Positions 11,413 through 22,600 of a stretch of DNA of 64,000 nucleotides are shown piece by piece. How positions within the stretch are numbered: position 1 is the stretch's first letter; every line of letters starts with the position of its first letter. The stretch is from Undaria pinnatifida (taxonomy: Eukaryota; Sar; Phaeophyceae; Laminariales; Alariaceae): assembly GCA_012845835.1 (NCBI GenBank), contig JABAKD010000002.1, positions 4,852,001 through 4,916,000 of the forward strand, written 5' to 3'. A program made the position numbers and the translations under genes. The notes under the pieces were generated by a model, which saw only the letters and a program-made list of their open reading frames with translations, had not been told where the DNA came from and did not search any database.

Positions 11413-12032
11413 TGTGCAGCAGAAATATCTCGGTAAAAAGTGCCACCTCTCTTCTAATGTCCGTCTGTAAAAGCGCGGACGCGGTTTGAAGGGTAAAGGA
11501 ACGACAGGGAGAAAATGAGGTTTGGGTTACATGGGCGTATCAATATTGTAGCGTTAACGTAGCGATGGCGTAGCGTTAGCGCAACAGAGGCGCGGTCTTG
11601 GTTTAGGAACAGCGTAGCAGTGGTGCAGCGCACGGTGGTTGCTAGCGAGGCAAACCAGGCACCTGGCGGCGGAGGAATGGGTGGCAGCTACTGTAGGATT
11701 TACCGCTTGTGAGTAGAACCCAGAGACGTATGCTACACGACGGAAGTAGCACTTTTTGAACGAAATCTTGCCGACTGACGGGGCTGTTTGGTTACATCAG
11801 CACGTCGTTGTTGCTTGGTGTATGGCCGCAACTGCTCTGTTGATATAACGCTGTTCTGTGCCTGGTACTTCGTACATCATAACTCACATTACACATGCCA
11901 ATGATCTCACCTCTCACCGCATTTTGGTCAAACCCAAACAGTGCACGTGGTGTTCGCCGGAAGGTCTTTAATGGTTAAAAATCATCTCGTTTTTTTTTGT
12001 TGGCAGCCCGACAGTCGAGCTGGGATTTTTTT
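11413..12032. other. no gene recognised
   Basis: A short GTAGCG/GTTAGCG word cluster sits at about 11,548-11,582. Nothing else with structure or coding character is evident. Confidence 0.4.
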
Positions 12033-13452
12033 GGAAAATGGTCAAAGGGGGGTACACCCAAGGGTGTTTTAGTCATGCGGGGGTACAGAGAAAACACGGG
12101 CGCGGACCGTGCCCGCGCTTCCCCCAAACGGCGTAATTTTTTTTCTCAATCCTGACGCGCTGGCATGACGCCCGCAGCCCGCAGCCCATGCCGAGCACGC
12201 ACACCGTTTTGTTTTTTTTCGGGTACGGTATTGGGGCAAACGGTGCCGCGGCGAAGGAGGGGGCAACCTCTTCACCCCTTTTGACTAGAACGTGGGGGGG
12301 TATACCCCAAAAAATCTACTAATTTTATCCTGTACTCCCGTTTAGCTGCATTTGTCCCCCATTTGACTGAAAACATTACCGGCGATTGACCGATTCTGAC
12401 GCCTTCAAGAGCAAGTACAGCGGGCAGCTGCACGTCACCGCTCAACGGCTCGAATAGACCACGAGCGGAACATCCAGTAATTGCTAATAGCTGCGATCGT
12501 TTATCCCCGAGAAAATGACGGAACAGGAAACAAACTAAACAAAACAAATATTAAACGGTTACGACGAAGACAAGCGGCAAGTACCATATATCTGCTTCTT
12601 ACCGTTGAGGTATTGAATATCAACAAGAGACGATAATAAACAAATGCGAAATTTACTCGGGGAGCCACAACACAGAATCCTACTCTTCATACGGCTACGG
12701 CCATACGTGGGCACGTCCCGCCCGACGAAACAAACAAACAAAACAAAGCCCGACGATACAAAATGGTATTTGCCGCTTGTCTTGTGGTTTCCGTTAATAT
12801 TTGTTTTGTTTAGTTTGTTTCGTCGGGCGGGACGTGCCCACGTATGGCCGTAGTCGCATGACGATGAGGATTCTGTGTTTTGGCTCCCTGATTCACTTCG
12901 CATTTATTAAGAAGCAGATATATGGTATTTGCCGCTTGTCTTCGTCGTTACCGTTAAGTATTTGTTTTGTTTAGTTTGTTTCTTGTTCCGTCATTTTCTC
13001 GGGGATAAACGATCGTAGCTATTAGCGATTACTGGATGTTCCGCTCGTGGTCTATTCGAGCCGTTGAGCGGTGACGTGCAGCCGCCCGCTGTACAGGCGT
13101 CAGAATCGGTCAATCGGGGGTACCGTTTTCAGTCAAATGGGGGATAAATGCAATCAAACGGGGGTACAGGATAAAAATAGTAGATTTCTTGGGGTATACC
13201 CCCCCACGTTTCTTCAAAAGGGGGGAACAGGTTGCCCCCTCCTTCGCCGCGGCCCCGTTTGCCCCAATACCGAACCCGAACAAAAGCAAAAACGGTGTTT
13301 ATGCTCGGCATGGGCTGCGGGTGTCATGCCAGCGCGTCAGAATTCAATTTTACGCCGTTTGGGGGAAGCACAGGCACGTTCCGCGCCCGTGTTTTCTCTG
13401 CACCCCCACACGACCAAGCAACCGCGGGGTGTAATCCCCTTTGACCGTTTCC
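12033..13452. mobile_element. 1.4-kb palindromic (foldback) element
   Basis: The two halves are reverse complements almost end to end. Outer ends: GGAAAATGGTCAAAGGGG at 12,033 against TTTGACCGTTTCC ending at 13,452. Mid-arm: GTACAGCGGGCAGCTGCACG (about 12,415) against its inverse near 13,075-13,095. Inner: GGCCATACGTGGGCACGTCC (about 12,699) against 12,825-12,848. The left arm has roughly 40 bp extra near 12,603-12,650. The short centre repeats TGGTATTTGCCGCTTGTCTT, also seen at about 12,928. Both arms translate to the same peptide in mirror orientation (for example FTPFGGS), but no frame is long. Confidence 0.85.
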
Positions 13453-15398
13453 TTCTTTTTATCTGATACTTATCTCCCATTGTATCTACACAATGGAAAG
13501 GCCCGGAAGGGCATACGAGGATATGCGCGATTATCGCCGATACGGACCTTCGTTCGTTATTACAAGCTCAGCAATAGTCGACAGCGACACAGTTAGGCCT
13601 ATGCCGCGGACCTTGTTGCTTGCGGTGCTCTGTGTCGCTCTCGCGCGGGGTGTGCAACTGCAGACTAAATCCGAGCTAAACACATCGGAAAAATTGGACT
13701 TATTTTTTTGAAAACCACGAGTTATACATATTTGATGGTTGCCTTCTTTCTGTCACTTTTTCTGGAACAAAATTTTTTTTTTTTAGTCACGAACCGCGAC
13801 ATAAACGTTTATAGAATGTTTCCAGTCGTTTCGATGTCACAATTGTTGAAAGAAAAATACGATTCGCGGAGACTATCATTTCTGATTTTACACGATCCGT
13901 GACATGTATTTTGGTCGTTAAGAACGACCCAAACAAACGGTCGTGGGCTGGTAAGACTTCACGTGTCGTGTTCAGCGGCTTTCGTGGGATATCTCCTGCA
14001 AGGTTCCATTGTGCCTGGCGCCGCCATGCTGACGAATCCGGCACGCCACATAATTGCGTCGCTGTTGCTGCGCTGTACGGTTGCCCTGTTTAGAGTCCCA
14101 TGCGCAGCAACCAAAACAATGACGATTAAAAAATTGTACACCTGTCACAGATCACGATCTGAATTACTGTATCTACAATATATCCTGTGTCTGCCGTTAT
14201 GAAACGTTGTGCAGGATCTGTAAAAAAAGAGAGAAGTAAAAAGAGAACATATCCAATCCTGGAAGTATTTGCTAGATCGTGCAGATCGCACGACACACTT
14301 TTTACCATTTTTTTCTGGCCTACACGGCTCCCGAAGCGATGAATGATCTATTATCGTTGAAGTGCTTATTGTGTTTTTACACTATTAGTATTATTCGTCC
14401 TACATTTAGGCCGTGGGATAATTTGTTGGGGAAGTATGCTACGTATATGATAGGGGTGGGTTTAATGCTGTTTGGCGTTTTTTTTTTGTTTGCCGTTTTC
14501 GTTTTTGGAGGCACACCACTCTCACCTTATAGTGACTATTGAGGTTCCACCCGACCAATAGCGCCATGGGCCTTGCTGCAGAACGTATAACGCGTGCCAG
14601 GCACCAAAACGCGAAGGTTTTCCCAACGATATTTCGGCAGTTGTGATGGGTTCTACAAGAAACGTAGCGCGGTTTGGCGCAAGTACTATTTTTTGGTTGA
14701 CGGGGCTCATCAAATGATGAGTCACCCAACTATCGGTGTGTGTGACGATGTCTTAAAGCTTAAGCTTAGGCCGTGAGAATTTTTCGTCTGGCTGCATTTT
14801 CATTTTGTCAAAGCCGTTTTTTTGGGTGAGGTATATAGAGCCCCTCAAGTAATGGTGCTACTACGCTTGGTCCTTGCTCGCCTGAGGAATCGTCCCTGCC
14901 AGAAGTATTTCGGCGAAAAAGCGCCGGCCCTACTGTAGCACGTGTTTGGGATACACTTTTTTTTTTCTTTCGAAGATTGTTTCGGGCTGAACAAGTGGAC
15001 AGATCCTGACGTTAAGGGCCTCCTAAAAGTGCGAGTTCACCGCTACCGTAGAATGCCTCCACCCTGATGCTGGTTCCCACGCTAATGCTGGTTCCCACGC
15101 TAATGCTGTGGTAAGTATTTTCCGCGCCAACTCTATGCCAGCCCTACCGCACGCATCCCTTACGCAAATACAAATGTGATCACGATGGCATCGCTTTCCC
15201 CGGTTTTTTTGTTCGTTGCATTGGCTCGCACCCGCCTTCTCTCGTTTTGCCTGTATGCGTATTCGTCTGCTTGAGAGCAACACGTTTCGCTGGGAGGTGT
15301 GGAAAGGCTGCCCATTTATTACTTCGCCATCACCGTGCTAACGCTACCCCACGCTGACATATTTTACGCTAAGGCGGAGCTACTCCTCCCCTATGATT
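13453..15398. other. no gene recognised
   Basis: Short frames only. The frame 13,493-13,711 starts at the edge of the palindrome and contains an internal Met followed by a hydrophobic stretch (LLLAVLCVALA), which could be chance. A short direct repeat, GCTGGTTCCCACGCTAAT, occurs twice at about 15,069-15,105. Words at 14,820-14,950 (GGGTGAGGTATATAGAG, CTGTAGCACGTG) resemble ones near 8.55 and 24.1 kb, hinting at an old dispersed repeat. Confidence 0.4.
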
Positions 15399-15468
15399 TG
15401 TGCTGACGCCTTCCCCGCTTGTTCGTTTTTCCCACCAAACCGCGCCGGCCCTCCCTCATTTTCACTGT

Positions 15469-16875
15469 ATGTCTGTCCAGCTGCTGGAAGACAGCACATT
15501 CCACTGCCAATTGTGCAACGACTGTGTTGCCACCCTCACGTACGAGAGCCCGTCGGGAGGCCCTCGCACGTTTAAGAAGTTCGGTGTCCCAGGCAGGGGG
15601 AAGGGTGGCGCAAACGACGCTACGGGTGACAATAATAACGACAAAGGTATCCCGGTCGCCCTCGGGAACGGAGTAGTGGTCACGACGAAGACGGTGGAAG
15701 TGGAGGATGCTGGGGATGGCGAGGGAGGTACGCGAGGGGACCTGCCGGTGCCGCTGGGCTTAGAGGTGTGGAAGGCACGGCGTGAAAAGCGCAAGGCTGC
15801 GTCAATGACGGCGGCATCGGATGCGGCTGCTGCTGTCGCGCCTACGGCGGCCATGGGAGATACGGTGACGGATGCTGACGCTGCTGGGGGTGCTGTGACC
15901 GGTGGTGTTGCTGCGGGTGCTTCGACTAGTCGTGGTGGTGATGCCGCGGCTGCTGCTGCGACTGCGCCGCCAGCCACGGGTGTTCTGGCGCAAGCTTTGA
16001 CGGCGGCAACTGCAGTTATGGCGAAGTTCGTCTCAGCGCCCGCAAATGTGGGCGATATGGGGGCAGGAACTGGGTCGCGGGGCGTGGTGGAGCGGTCATC
16101 TGAGCGTGAAAGCAAGTTGGAAGCCAGCAGCAGCAACGATGGCTGCGAAAACGCGAGCTGCCACGACAACAGCAAAAACAACGTCAGCAAGGACAGCAGC
16201 AGCAGCAGCTGCAGCAAGGGTAAGGACAGCTGTCTCACGAAGTGCACCGGGCCGGGGAGTACCGCCCCGAACTCGCCCGAGGAGCCGATGCAGTTCTTTT
16301 CAGAGGACCAGAACAGCGAAGACAGTGCCAGTCTGACACTCGCGAGTCGCACCAGCAGTGACAGCGACGTCGTGGCCGCTGCGGCCGCGTGTCTTCAAAC
16401 GCTCTCTCCCCCAAAGCCACAGAGGGCAGGGGAGACACTTACCGGAGGAGTGCGGGCGAAAGCGCAAGCCCTGGAACGCAAACTTGCCGGGGTAAACGAG
16501 GACTTACCCAACGAATCGCCAAAGCCCGTTTTTTCCATTGCTTCCCGAGCGGAGAGTTGCGGCAGCGAGACGCTTTTTGGGGGGTTGGTCTCCCATTACT
16601 CTTCCGGCGTCGTCGGGAACTCGGTTGTCGGGGGTAACGGGGGCTTTACGCAGCCGAGAGGTGAGTGGGATCTTGGAGAAGGCAACCGTGAGCACATGGC
16701 GGCCAACTGCAACGGTGGTGGCGGTATTGGCCACGAAGACCAGGGAGAGAGTGAGAAGGAGGCCAAGACTGGCGGCGGCTGGGGCCGATGGGCTTTGTGC
16801 GGGGTAGCTGCGGTCGGGGTGGGAGTCGTAGGCGTAGCGGTGTGGGCCTACGGCGGACGGCCATCGCGCCGCTAA
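15469..16875 (+). CDS. unrecognised Ala/Gly/Ser-rich protein with C-terminal membrane anchor
   Basis: This is the strongest protein-coding frame in the window. I choose ATG 15,469 (MSVQLLEDSTFHC) rather than the upstream ATG at 15,400, because similarity to the foldback-arm modules starts at this point. That gives 468 residues. Residues 1-45 form the shared module with a Cys cluster (HCQLCNDC) and GGPRTFKKFGVPG. Then follows an acidic/Gly segment, an Ala/Gly/Thr-rich low-complexity region (about 100-200), a Ser/Asn/Lys stretch with scattered Cys (about 225-255), and a Ser/Asp/Glu-rich part. Residues about 441-461 form one strongly hydrophobic Ala/Gly/Val helix, followed by GGRPSRR, as in tail-anchored proteins. 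No catalytic motif is visible. Introns cannot be excluded. Function is unknown, and an origin in a mobile element is possible because the N-terminal module is repeated at 7.8 and 9.1 kb. Confidence 0.6.
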   Translation: MSVQLLEDSTFHCQLCNDCVATLTYESPSGGPRTFKKFGVPGRGKGGANDATGDNNNDKGIPVALGNGVVVTTKTVEVEDAGDGEGGTRGDLPVPLGLEVWKARREKRKAASMTAASDAAAAVAPTAAMGDTVTDADAAGGAVTGGVAAGASTSRGGDAAAAAATAPPATGVLAQALTAATAVMAKFVSAPANVGDMGAGTGSRGVVERSSERESKLEASSSNDGCENASCHDNSKNNVSKDSSSSSCSKGKDSCLTKCTGPGSTAPNSPEEPMQFFSEDQNSEDSASLTLASRTSSDSDVVAAAAACLQTLSPPKPQRAGETLTGGVRAKAQALERKLAGVNEDLPNESPKPVFSIASRAESCGSETLFGGLVSHYSSGVVGNSVVGGNGGFTQPRGEWDLGEGNREHMAANCNGGGGIGHEDQGESEKEAKTGGGWGRWALCGVAAVGVGVVGVAVWAYGGRPSRR

Positions 16876-16979
16876 CCCTATGCTACCTTACGTTACGATA
16901 CTCTGCGCAGAGCTAGGGTAGCCGGCTATGGTTTCGGTTTGTTATGTGCCGATTACGAGGAGAGTTGAGATAAGTAGGT

Positions 16980-17072
16980 GAAGAAGGCGGCGGCAGGCCT
17001 CGATGGTTTTTCTGTGGGTTGCCCGCGGTTGGGGTGGGGCTGGTAGGTGTGGCTGTGTGGGCTTCCGGCTGA
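16980..17072 (+). pseudogene. duplicated 3' end of the 15,469 gene
   Basis: Thirty codons end at TGA 17,070-17,072 and read EEGGGRPRWFFCGLPAVGVG then LVGVAVWASG. This parallels the C-terminus of the upstream gene (GGGWGRWALCGVAAVGVGVV, GVAVWAYG). Only the membrane-anchor end is present, about 110 bp after the intact stop, so it is a remnant of a tandem paralogue or a partial local duplication. The conserved hydrophobic pattern despite base changes could mean an old duplication that was once under selection. Confidence 0.6.
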
Positions 17073-17539
17073 CTGCTTACGTGCTGCTGAAGCCAGGCAG
17101 TGCTACGCGGTGCTAGGCACGCTACACGAACATGTGCGACGCTACGCGGAGCTAGGCTGACAGGTTTGTGTTTGCGTTGGCATTTCCTTATTTTCTATTT
17201 TTATATTTTTTGCTCGGGTTCGTAACTGTATTTGAGTTGATTTTGTGTGTGCATTTTCCCTGGTGTTGTAGTGAGCGGATCAACGGAACGCCTTGCCACA
17301 AAGGCGAATCGCTCGTGAAATCCGGTCGAGGTGGGTCCGCGCAAGCGAAATCAAGAGTAGGATCGTAGAGAGGATTGCAGTCGAACGAGGACAAGGAGAA
17401 GAGGGTAATATTGACATTTAGACAGGTGTACGTAGGGAAGAGTGTGAGCGCAGCGAGTGTTGGGAGCAGGGCGTAGCAGGGGAAGGAGGGGGGGGCGCTG
17501 AACGGGGGGGGTGGCAACGGAAGACGGGGTTGGAGAGGG

Positions 17540-20190
17540 AAGGGATTCTGCCAATTTTGTTCCGGTTCCTTTCCCAGCCGTGTTTTGCCTTTTTCCTTGT
17601 TGGACCTTTCTTAGTTCAGCCGTTTGGGAGTGTCTGAAGGAGGAGTAGGAGCGTAGGGAGGGGATGGAGGAGCGTAGGAAGGGGTGGCAGGCATGAGGGC
17701 GGCGCATATAGAGTGACGGGTAGGACTCAGAACCGATGCTGCCACATCTGTTCCGGTTTTTATCCTAGCCTCGTTGTGTCTTTCTCCACTTAAACCTGTT
17801 TCATGATTTTTGAGGGAGGGGAGTAGGGAGGGGTGGGAGGGGAAGGAGGGAATCGATGCCGCCGTGTCTGTCCCGGTCCCTCTCCTGGCGTTATTGTGCC
17901 TTTCTCCCCTCAGGCTTCTTCGTGGGTTTTATGCTAGCCTTGTTGTGCCTTAATCCACTCAATCCTGTTTAGTGCTTTCTGAGGATACAGGGAGGGGCGG
18001 GGAGCGTAGGCAGGAGTGGAGCACGGAGCGAGGGGTGGAAGCTGTAAGTGATGCCGCCAAATCTATTGCGGTTCATATCCTGGTGTTGTTGTGCCTTTCT
18101 CCACTCAACCTGTTTTGAGCATTCACCAGCAGGGGACGGGGCGTAGGAGTGAGTGGGGATGGAGGAAGGGTGGAAGCGAAGTGACGGGTGAGGACGGGAA
18201 TCGATGCAGCCACATCTGTTCCGGTTCCTATCTTGATCTTGTTGGACCTTTCTCCGCACTAGCTTATTTCGAGCTTTCTGAAGGAAGGGTGCGAGCGTAG
18301 GGAGGGATGGGGAACATAGGGAGGGGTGGCAATCGTAGGGAGGGGTGGAGAACGGAGGGAGGGGTGGAAGCTGGATTCGATGCCGCCAAATCTGTTTCGG
18401 TTCCTAGATCCTGGTGTAGTTGTGCCTTTCTCAACTCAGCTTGTTTTGAGCCTCACGAGGAGGGGACGGAGCGTAAGGGTGAGTGGGGATGGAGAGAGGG
18501 GGGGAGCGAAGCGAAGGGTGGGAGCTGGAATCGATGCAGCCACGTCTGTTCCGGTCCCTATCCTGGTCTTGTTGGACCTTTCTCCACTCAGCTTATTTCG
18601 AGCTTTGTCAAGGGAGGGTGCGAGCATAGGGAGGCATGGAGAACGGGGGGAGGGGTGGAAGCTGGAATCGATGCCGCCAAATCTATTCCAGTTCCTATCC
18701 TGGTGTAGTTGGACCTTTCTCCACTCAGCCTGTTTTGAGCTTTTTTCATGAGCAGGGGACGGAGCGTAAAGATCCTGGTGTAGTTGTGCCTTTCTCCACC
18801 CGACCTGTTTCGAGCATTCACGAGCAGGGGACGAAGCGTAGGAGTGAGTGGGGATGGAGGTAGGGTGGGAGCGAAGCGAGGGGTGGGAGCGGGAATCGAT
18901 GCAGCCACATCTGTTCCGGTTCCTATCTTGGTCTTGTTGGACCTTTCTCCACTCAGCTTATTTCGAGCTTTCTCAAGGAAGGATGCGAGCGTAGGGAGGG
19001 ATGGAGAACGGGGGGAGGGGTGGAAGCTGGAATCGATGCCGCCAAATCTTTTCCAGTTCCTATCCTGGTGTAGTTGGACCTTTCTCCACTCAGCTTGTTT
19101 TGAGCTTTCACGAGGAGGGGACGGAGCGTAAGGGTGAGTGGAGATGGAGAGAGGGTGGGAGCGAAGCGAGGGGTGGGAGCGGGAATCGATGCAGCCACAT
19201 CTGTTCCGGTCCCTATCTTGATCTTGTTGGACCTTTCTCCACTCAGCTTATTTCGAGCTTTCTCAAGGAGAGGTGGGGAGCGTATGGAGGGGTGGGAGCT
19301 GTAGTCGATGCCGCCACACCGGTTCCGGTTCCTACCCTGGTGTAGTTGGATCTTTCTCCATGTCGGACCTTTCTTAAGCCTTTTTGCAGATGTCTGCGGG
19401 ACGAGCGTAGGGAGAGGTGGGAGGCGTAAAGGGGAGTGCACAGTGGGGGGGGTGGGAACTAGAATCGATGCTGCCACATCCGTTCCGGTCCCTATCCTAG
19501 CCTTGTTGGGCCCTTCTCCGTTTAGCCTGTTACGGTAGTTTTGATTGAGGGGTGGACAGGTGGGGAGCGGAGAGATGAGTGGGAGCGATGGGAGGGAGGG
19601 GTGGGAGCGAAGAGAGAGATGGGAGCGAAAAGAGGGGTGGGAGCTGGAATCGAAGTCGCCACATCTCTTCTGGTCACTGTCCTGGTATTGGTGTGCTTTT
19701 CTCCGCTCAGCCTGTTTCGATCTTTCTCAGAGAGGAGTAGGAGCGTAGGGAAGCGTAGAGAGCGTGAGGGGGAGGTGTACATGGAAGGAGGGGTGGGAGG
19801 CGAGAGAGGGGTGGACATCGTATGGGGGGGGGGGGGTGCATACATAACGTGGGGAAGGAGCGAGATTCGGTTTTCCCACGTCCATTCCGGTCCTTATACT
19901 GCCCTTGTTGTGCCTTTCTTCACCCAACCTGTGTCAGCCTATTTCGAGCTTCCTGAGGGAGGGGATGGAAAGCAGGGACGGGTGTAGGCAGAACGGGAGG
20001 AAGGAGCGGGAGTCGATGCTCCCACATCGATTGCGGTCTCTATCCTGGCCTTGTTATGCCTCTCTACCATCCAGCCTGTGTCAGCCTATTTCGAGTTGCC
20101 TGCGGAAGGGGTTGGGACATCGATGATAGGGACCGGATGTGTGGGTGGGAACTCAGCCAACGTTGGAAGCGGCAATCGATGCTGTAGGAT
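17540..20190 (+). repeat. minisatellite of about 150-bp units in alternating types
   Basis: Units start with GAATCGATGC and carry CCACATCTGTTCCGGTTCCT, CTTGTTGGACCTTTCTCCAC, a TCAGCYTGTTTYGAGC word and a purine-rich GGGAGGGGTGG spacer. Unit starts are at about 17,737, 17,852, 18,046, 18,200, 18,377, 18,530, 18,667, 18,894, 19,031, 19,182, 19,304, 19,464, 19,640, 20,010 and 20,174. In the central part one type (CAGCCACATCTG, CTTGATCTTGTTGG) alternates with another (CCGCCAAATCT, CTGGTGTAGTTG), giving a dimeric higher-order repeat of roughly 290-360 bp. Frames on both strands are artefacts. Confidence 0.85.
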
Positions 20191-20199
20191 CCGTTTCAC

Positions 20200-21830
20200 G
20201 CAGACGCGACCGTCAAGCTGCCGCGCTTATCGACGTTTTGTCCGTGAGAACAGATTGTTTGAGCCTTCTGTATATGCCTTTTGTAAGTGCAGTATGCCTC
20301 TTATCGCTCTATTGGTTTGGGGCTACGTAGCGTCGGAAGTTACCGATCTGGGGAAAGGTGGCGCCGGAAGTTACCTATACGGAGACAGGCACGATCTAAA
20401 CTTATCGTTGTGAGTTGGACAGGGCGTGGCGTGAATGTTTGCTCTGAGGGTGCCACGGTGGTGGTGGTTTCGCGGCTTCAGAACAACGAAGCTGACACTA
20501 CGTTTCGGTTGGTCGTTGTGGTGTGTGCCATGTCTAGCAGCTCTAGTCAACGACGGGAGGTTTTTGATTTTATCTGCTTCCCCCCCCCCTCCCCCCGTGT
20601 TGGTTTGTATTTTTTTGTACAACAATAGACACCCCAGCTATGCGATAGAGGGTTCGTCTTGAATGATCTTTGCAAGGTTTGAGTTTGTGTTCGCGTTTTT
20701 TTGGTTTTCGTTTAGCTTTTGTTGTTGGTGTTGTAGTGCATTGTACCTGATTGTAGAAATGTATACCTCTGTGGTAATAAATGTCATTGTCATCGAATGT
20801 TATCGTCCAGAATTTGCGCTTCAGAATGCCGCAGTTATAAACATGCGTGTGTGGTCGTGCGTAGTTTTTCCCCCGGATTAACGTTTTGTTCTCCGAAAGA
20901 TCAGATGGGCTATTATACGTTTTACCAGTTACAAAGTATTTGTAGTTTTGTTTTTAGTTGATTTTCTTGCTTTCGTCGAACGCTTCGACGTCTTGTGACC
21001 ATGGGTTGGTACTCTTAACATGCCGTGGGGCACGTTTGCGAAGGGGCAACTGCGACACCAGGCAGTTTGGACTTTGATGTTTTGCGACCATAGGTGGGGT
21101 TTAAACTCTTGCAGGGAGGCCTGTTGGCGTGCGGTAACCACAACATTATCTGGTGTGTTCATGCTGATGGTTGGTTTAGTTGAGGAATCGTTTTTTTGGA
21201 AAGTTTGTTTCGACGATTACGGTGTGTGGAAGCGTTGACTTGCGGTGTTCCGAGAGCGGCGGGCTGAGCGTCATCGTGGAACGTACAGCACGAATGTTTC
21301 ATCCTCTATTGTTTTGTGGTCAAGCGTGAGAAGGTTTACCCGGGGGGCACACTTTTGCGAACGGTAACAGCAACACTAAGCATGCTTAGTTTATGACATT
21401 GATGCTGACAGTTACCGTTTTGGAGATTGATATTTTTCTCGAATACGGCGTGGCCTGCACGGAAGGGTTGCAGCAACAATGGGCATGCTTCGTTTAGCAT
21501 GGTTGTGGAGCAGTTCTTGTTTTTGACAGTTTCGTTCTTTCTCGATTTCGGTTTGCAGAAGGGTTTCGCTTTTTGTCTTCCCTCGGAGGACGGGTTGAGT
21601 ACCATCTTCGTACGGTATGGAACCAGACTGGCCTTGGTAGGCGAAAGCGGTACCGTTTACCCACGCAACGTAGAGCACGGCCACAGCGTCGTTGCTGTTG
21701 TTACAATCGGCCCTGTTTTTGGGTACTTGTATGAGTGAGCTGTGTACCGGAGTGCCACATTGCAGCATGATACATTGGCGTTTACATTGCTGCACTCGTA
21801 ATCTGTAGCGTATGGATTAACTATCGATTC
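20200..21830. other. no gene recognised
   Basis: A poly-C/pyrimidine run sits at about 20,580-20,597. Between 20,990 and 21,480 some phrases recur in diverged form (TTGTGACCATGGG / TTTTGCGACCATAGG; CACGTTTGCGAAGG / CACTTTTGCGAACGG), suggesting an old tandem repeat. Several frames of 70-127 codons on either strand show no domain I recognise. Confidence 0.4.
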
Positions 21831-22048
21831 AGGCTACGGTAGAGGGGTCACTCCTGGAGGCTTTGTTTTCGGTGTCTCGGGGTCGTTCGCGCGAGTGACC
21901 CCCGTGCTCCTTTGCGATCTCAACCGTTCGTGCCGTTTCAAGTATGCGATCAAAAAAAAAAAAACGCCTTAAATCGTTTTTTTCCGTAAGGTGCAGTCAC
22001 TCGTGCGAGTCGGTAGCGGAAATGAGGGTACGCACCCTATCGCAGCCT
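21831..22048. mobile_element. small TIR element (family A), copy 2
   Basis: The left end is AGGCTACGGTAGAGGGGTCA. The right end reads GGGTACGCACCCTATCGCAG then CCT, an imperfect inverse. Inside are the family's palindrome-like word (GGGGTCGTTCGCGCGAGTGA, then CCCC), an A-run at about 21,953-21,963 and a second CACTCGTGCGAGT hairpin near the right end. No coding capacity. Confidence 0.75.
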
Positions 22049-22104
22049 TGGTCTATTCTGAACACGGTGAGGCGTACGGTAGCATCATTATCCTGATGCG
22101 TTTT

Positions 22105-22600
22105 ATATGTTGTGGGTGGGTGGATGGGTGGGTGGGTGGGAAGGTGGGGCTAGCAAGCGCTGCTAGCGCTTGAGCAAGGCATGCCCGATGACACAAGGTT
22201 GAGGTGGGGGGGTATGGGGCTAGTGCTGCGCTGATGGAGCCTGTTTAAGGCATGACCGAATGCCACAAGGGTATAGGTCGTTGTGGTATGTATGCACACT
22301 GTAACGTCAACATTCAGCACCAACACGTTGTGGGTGGATAGGTGGGTTGGTGGATGGAGGTTTAGCATGCGCTACTAGTAGCGCTTGCTTGAGCTACGAT
22401 CGAATGCTGCCAGGGTATCTTCTGTTGCGATAGCCGTAAGCGTCAACCGCGGAGCGATGGTCGCCCTTCATGATTAATGCGGTAAGGTCCTTGGTTGGGG
22501 TTAACTGTACAGTGTACCACAGTACGGGTGGGTGGGTGGGTGGGTGGGTGGGGCGGTGGTTGGGAGGCTAGCACGCGATGCTAGTGCTTGTGTAAGGTAT
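22105..22600 (+). repeat. diverged tandem units with GGGTG runs
   Basis: Runs of GGGTG/GGTGG (about 22,110-22,145, 22,325-22,360 and 22,528-22,565) are each followed by a GCTAGC-type word with GCTAGCGCTTG and an AAGGCATGCC-like word. The spacing is irregular at about 90-210 bp. The G-runs on one strand could form quadruplexes. Open frames across the runs are Gly/Val/Trp-rich and not credible. Confidence 0.65.

Noticed and set aside
15462-16352. 296-codon minus-strand gene opposite the 15.47-kb gene
   Set aside because: It is the mirror of a GC-rich, Ala/Gly/Ser-rich coding region. The plus frame is longer, and homologous modules and the duplicated 3' end are consistent with the plus strand only.
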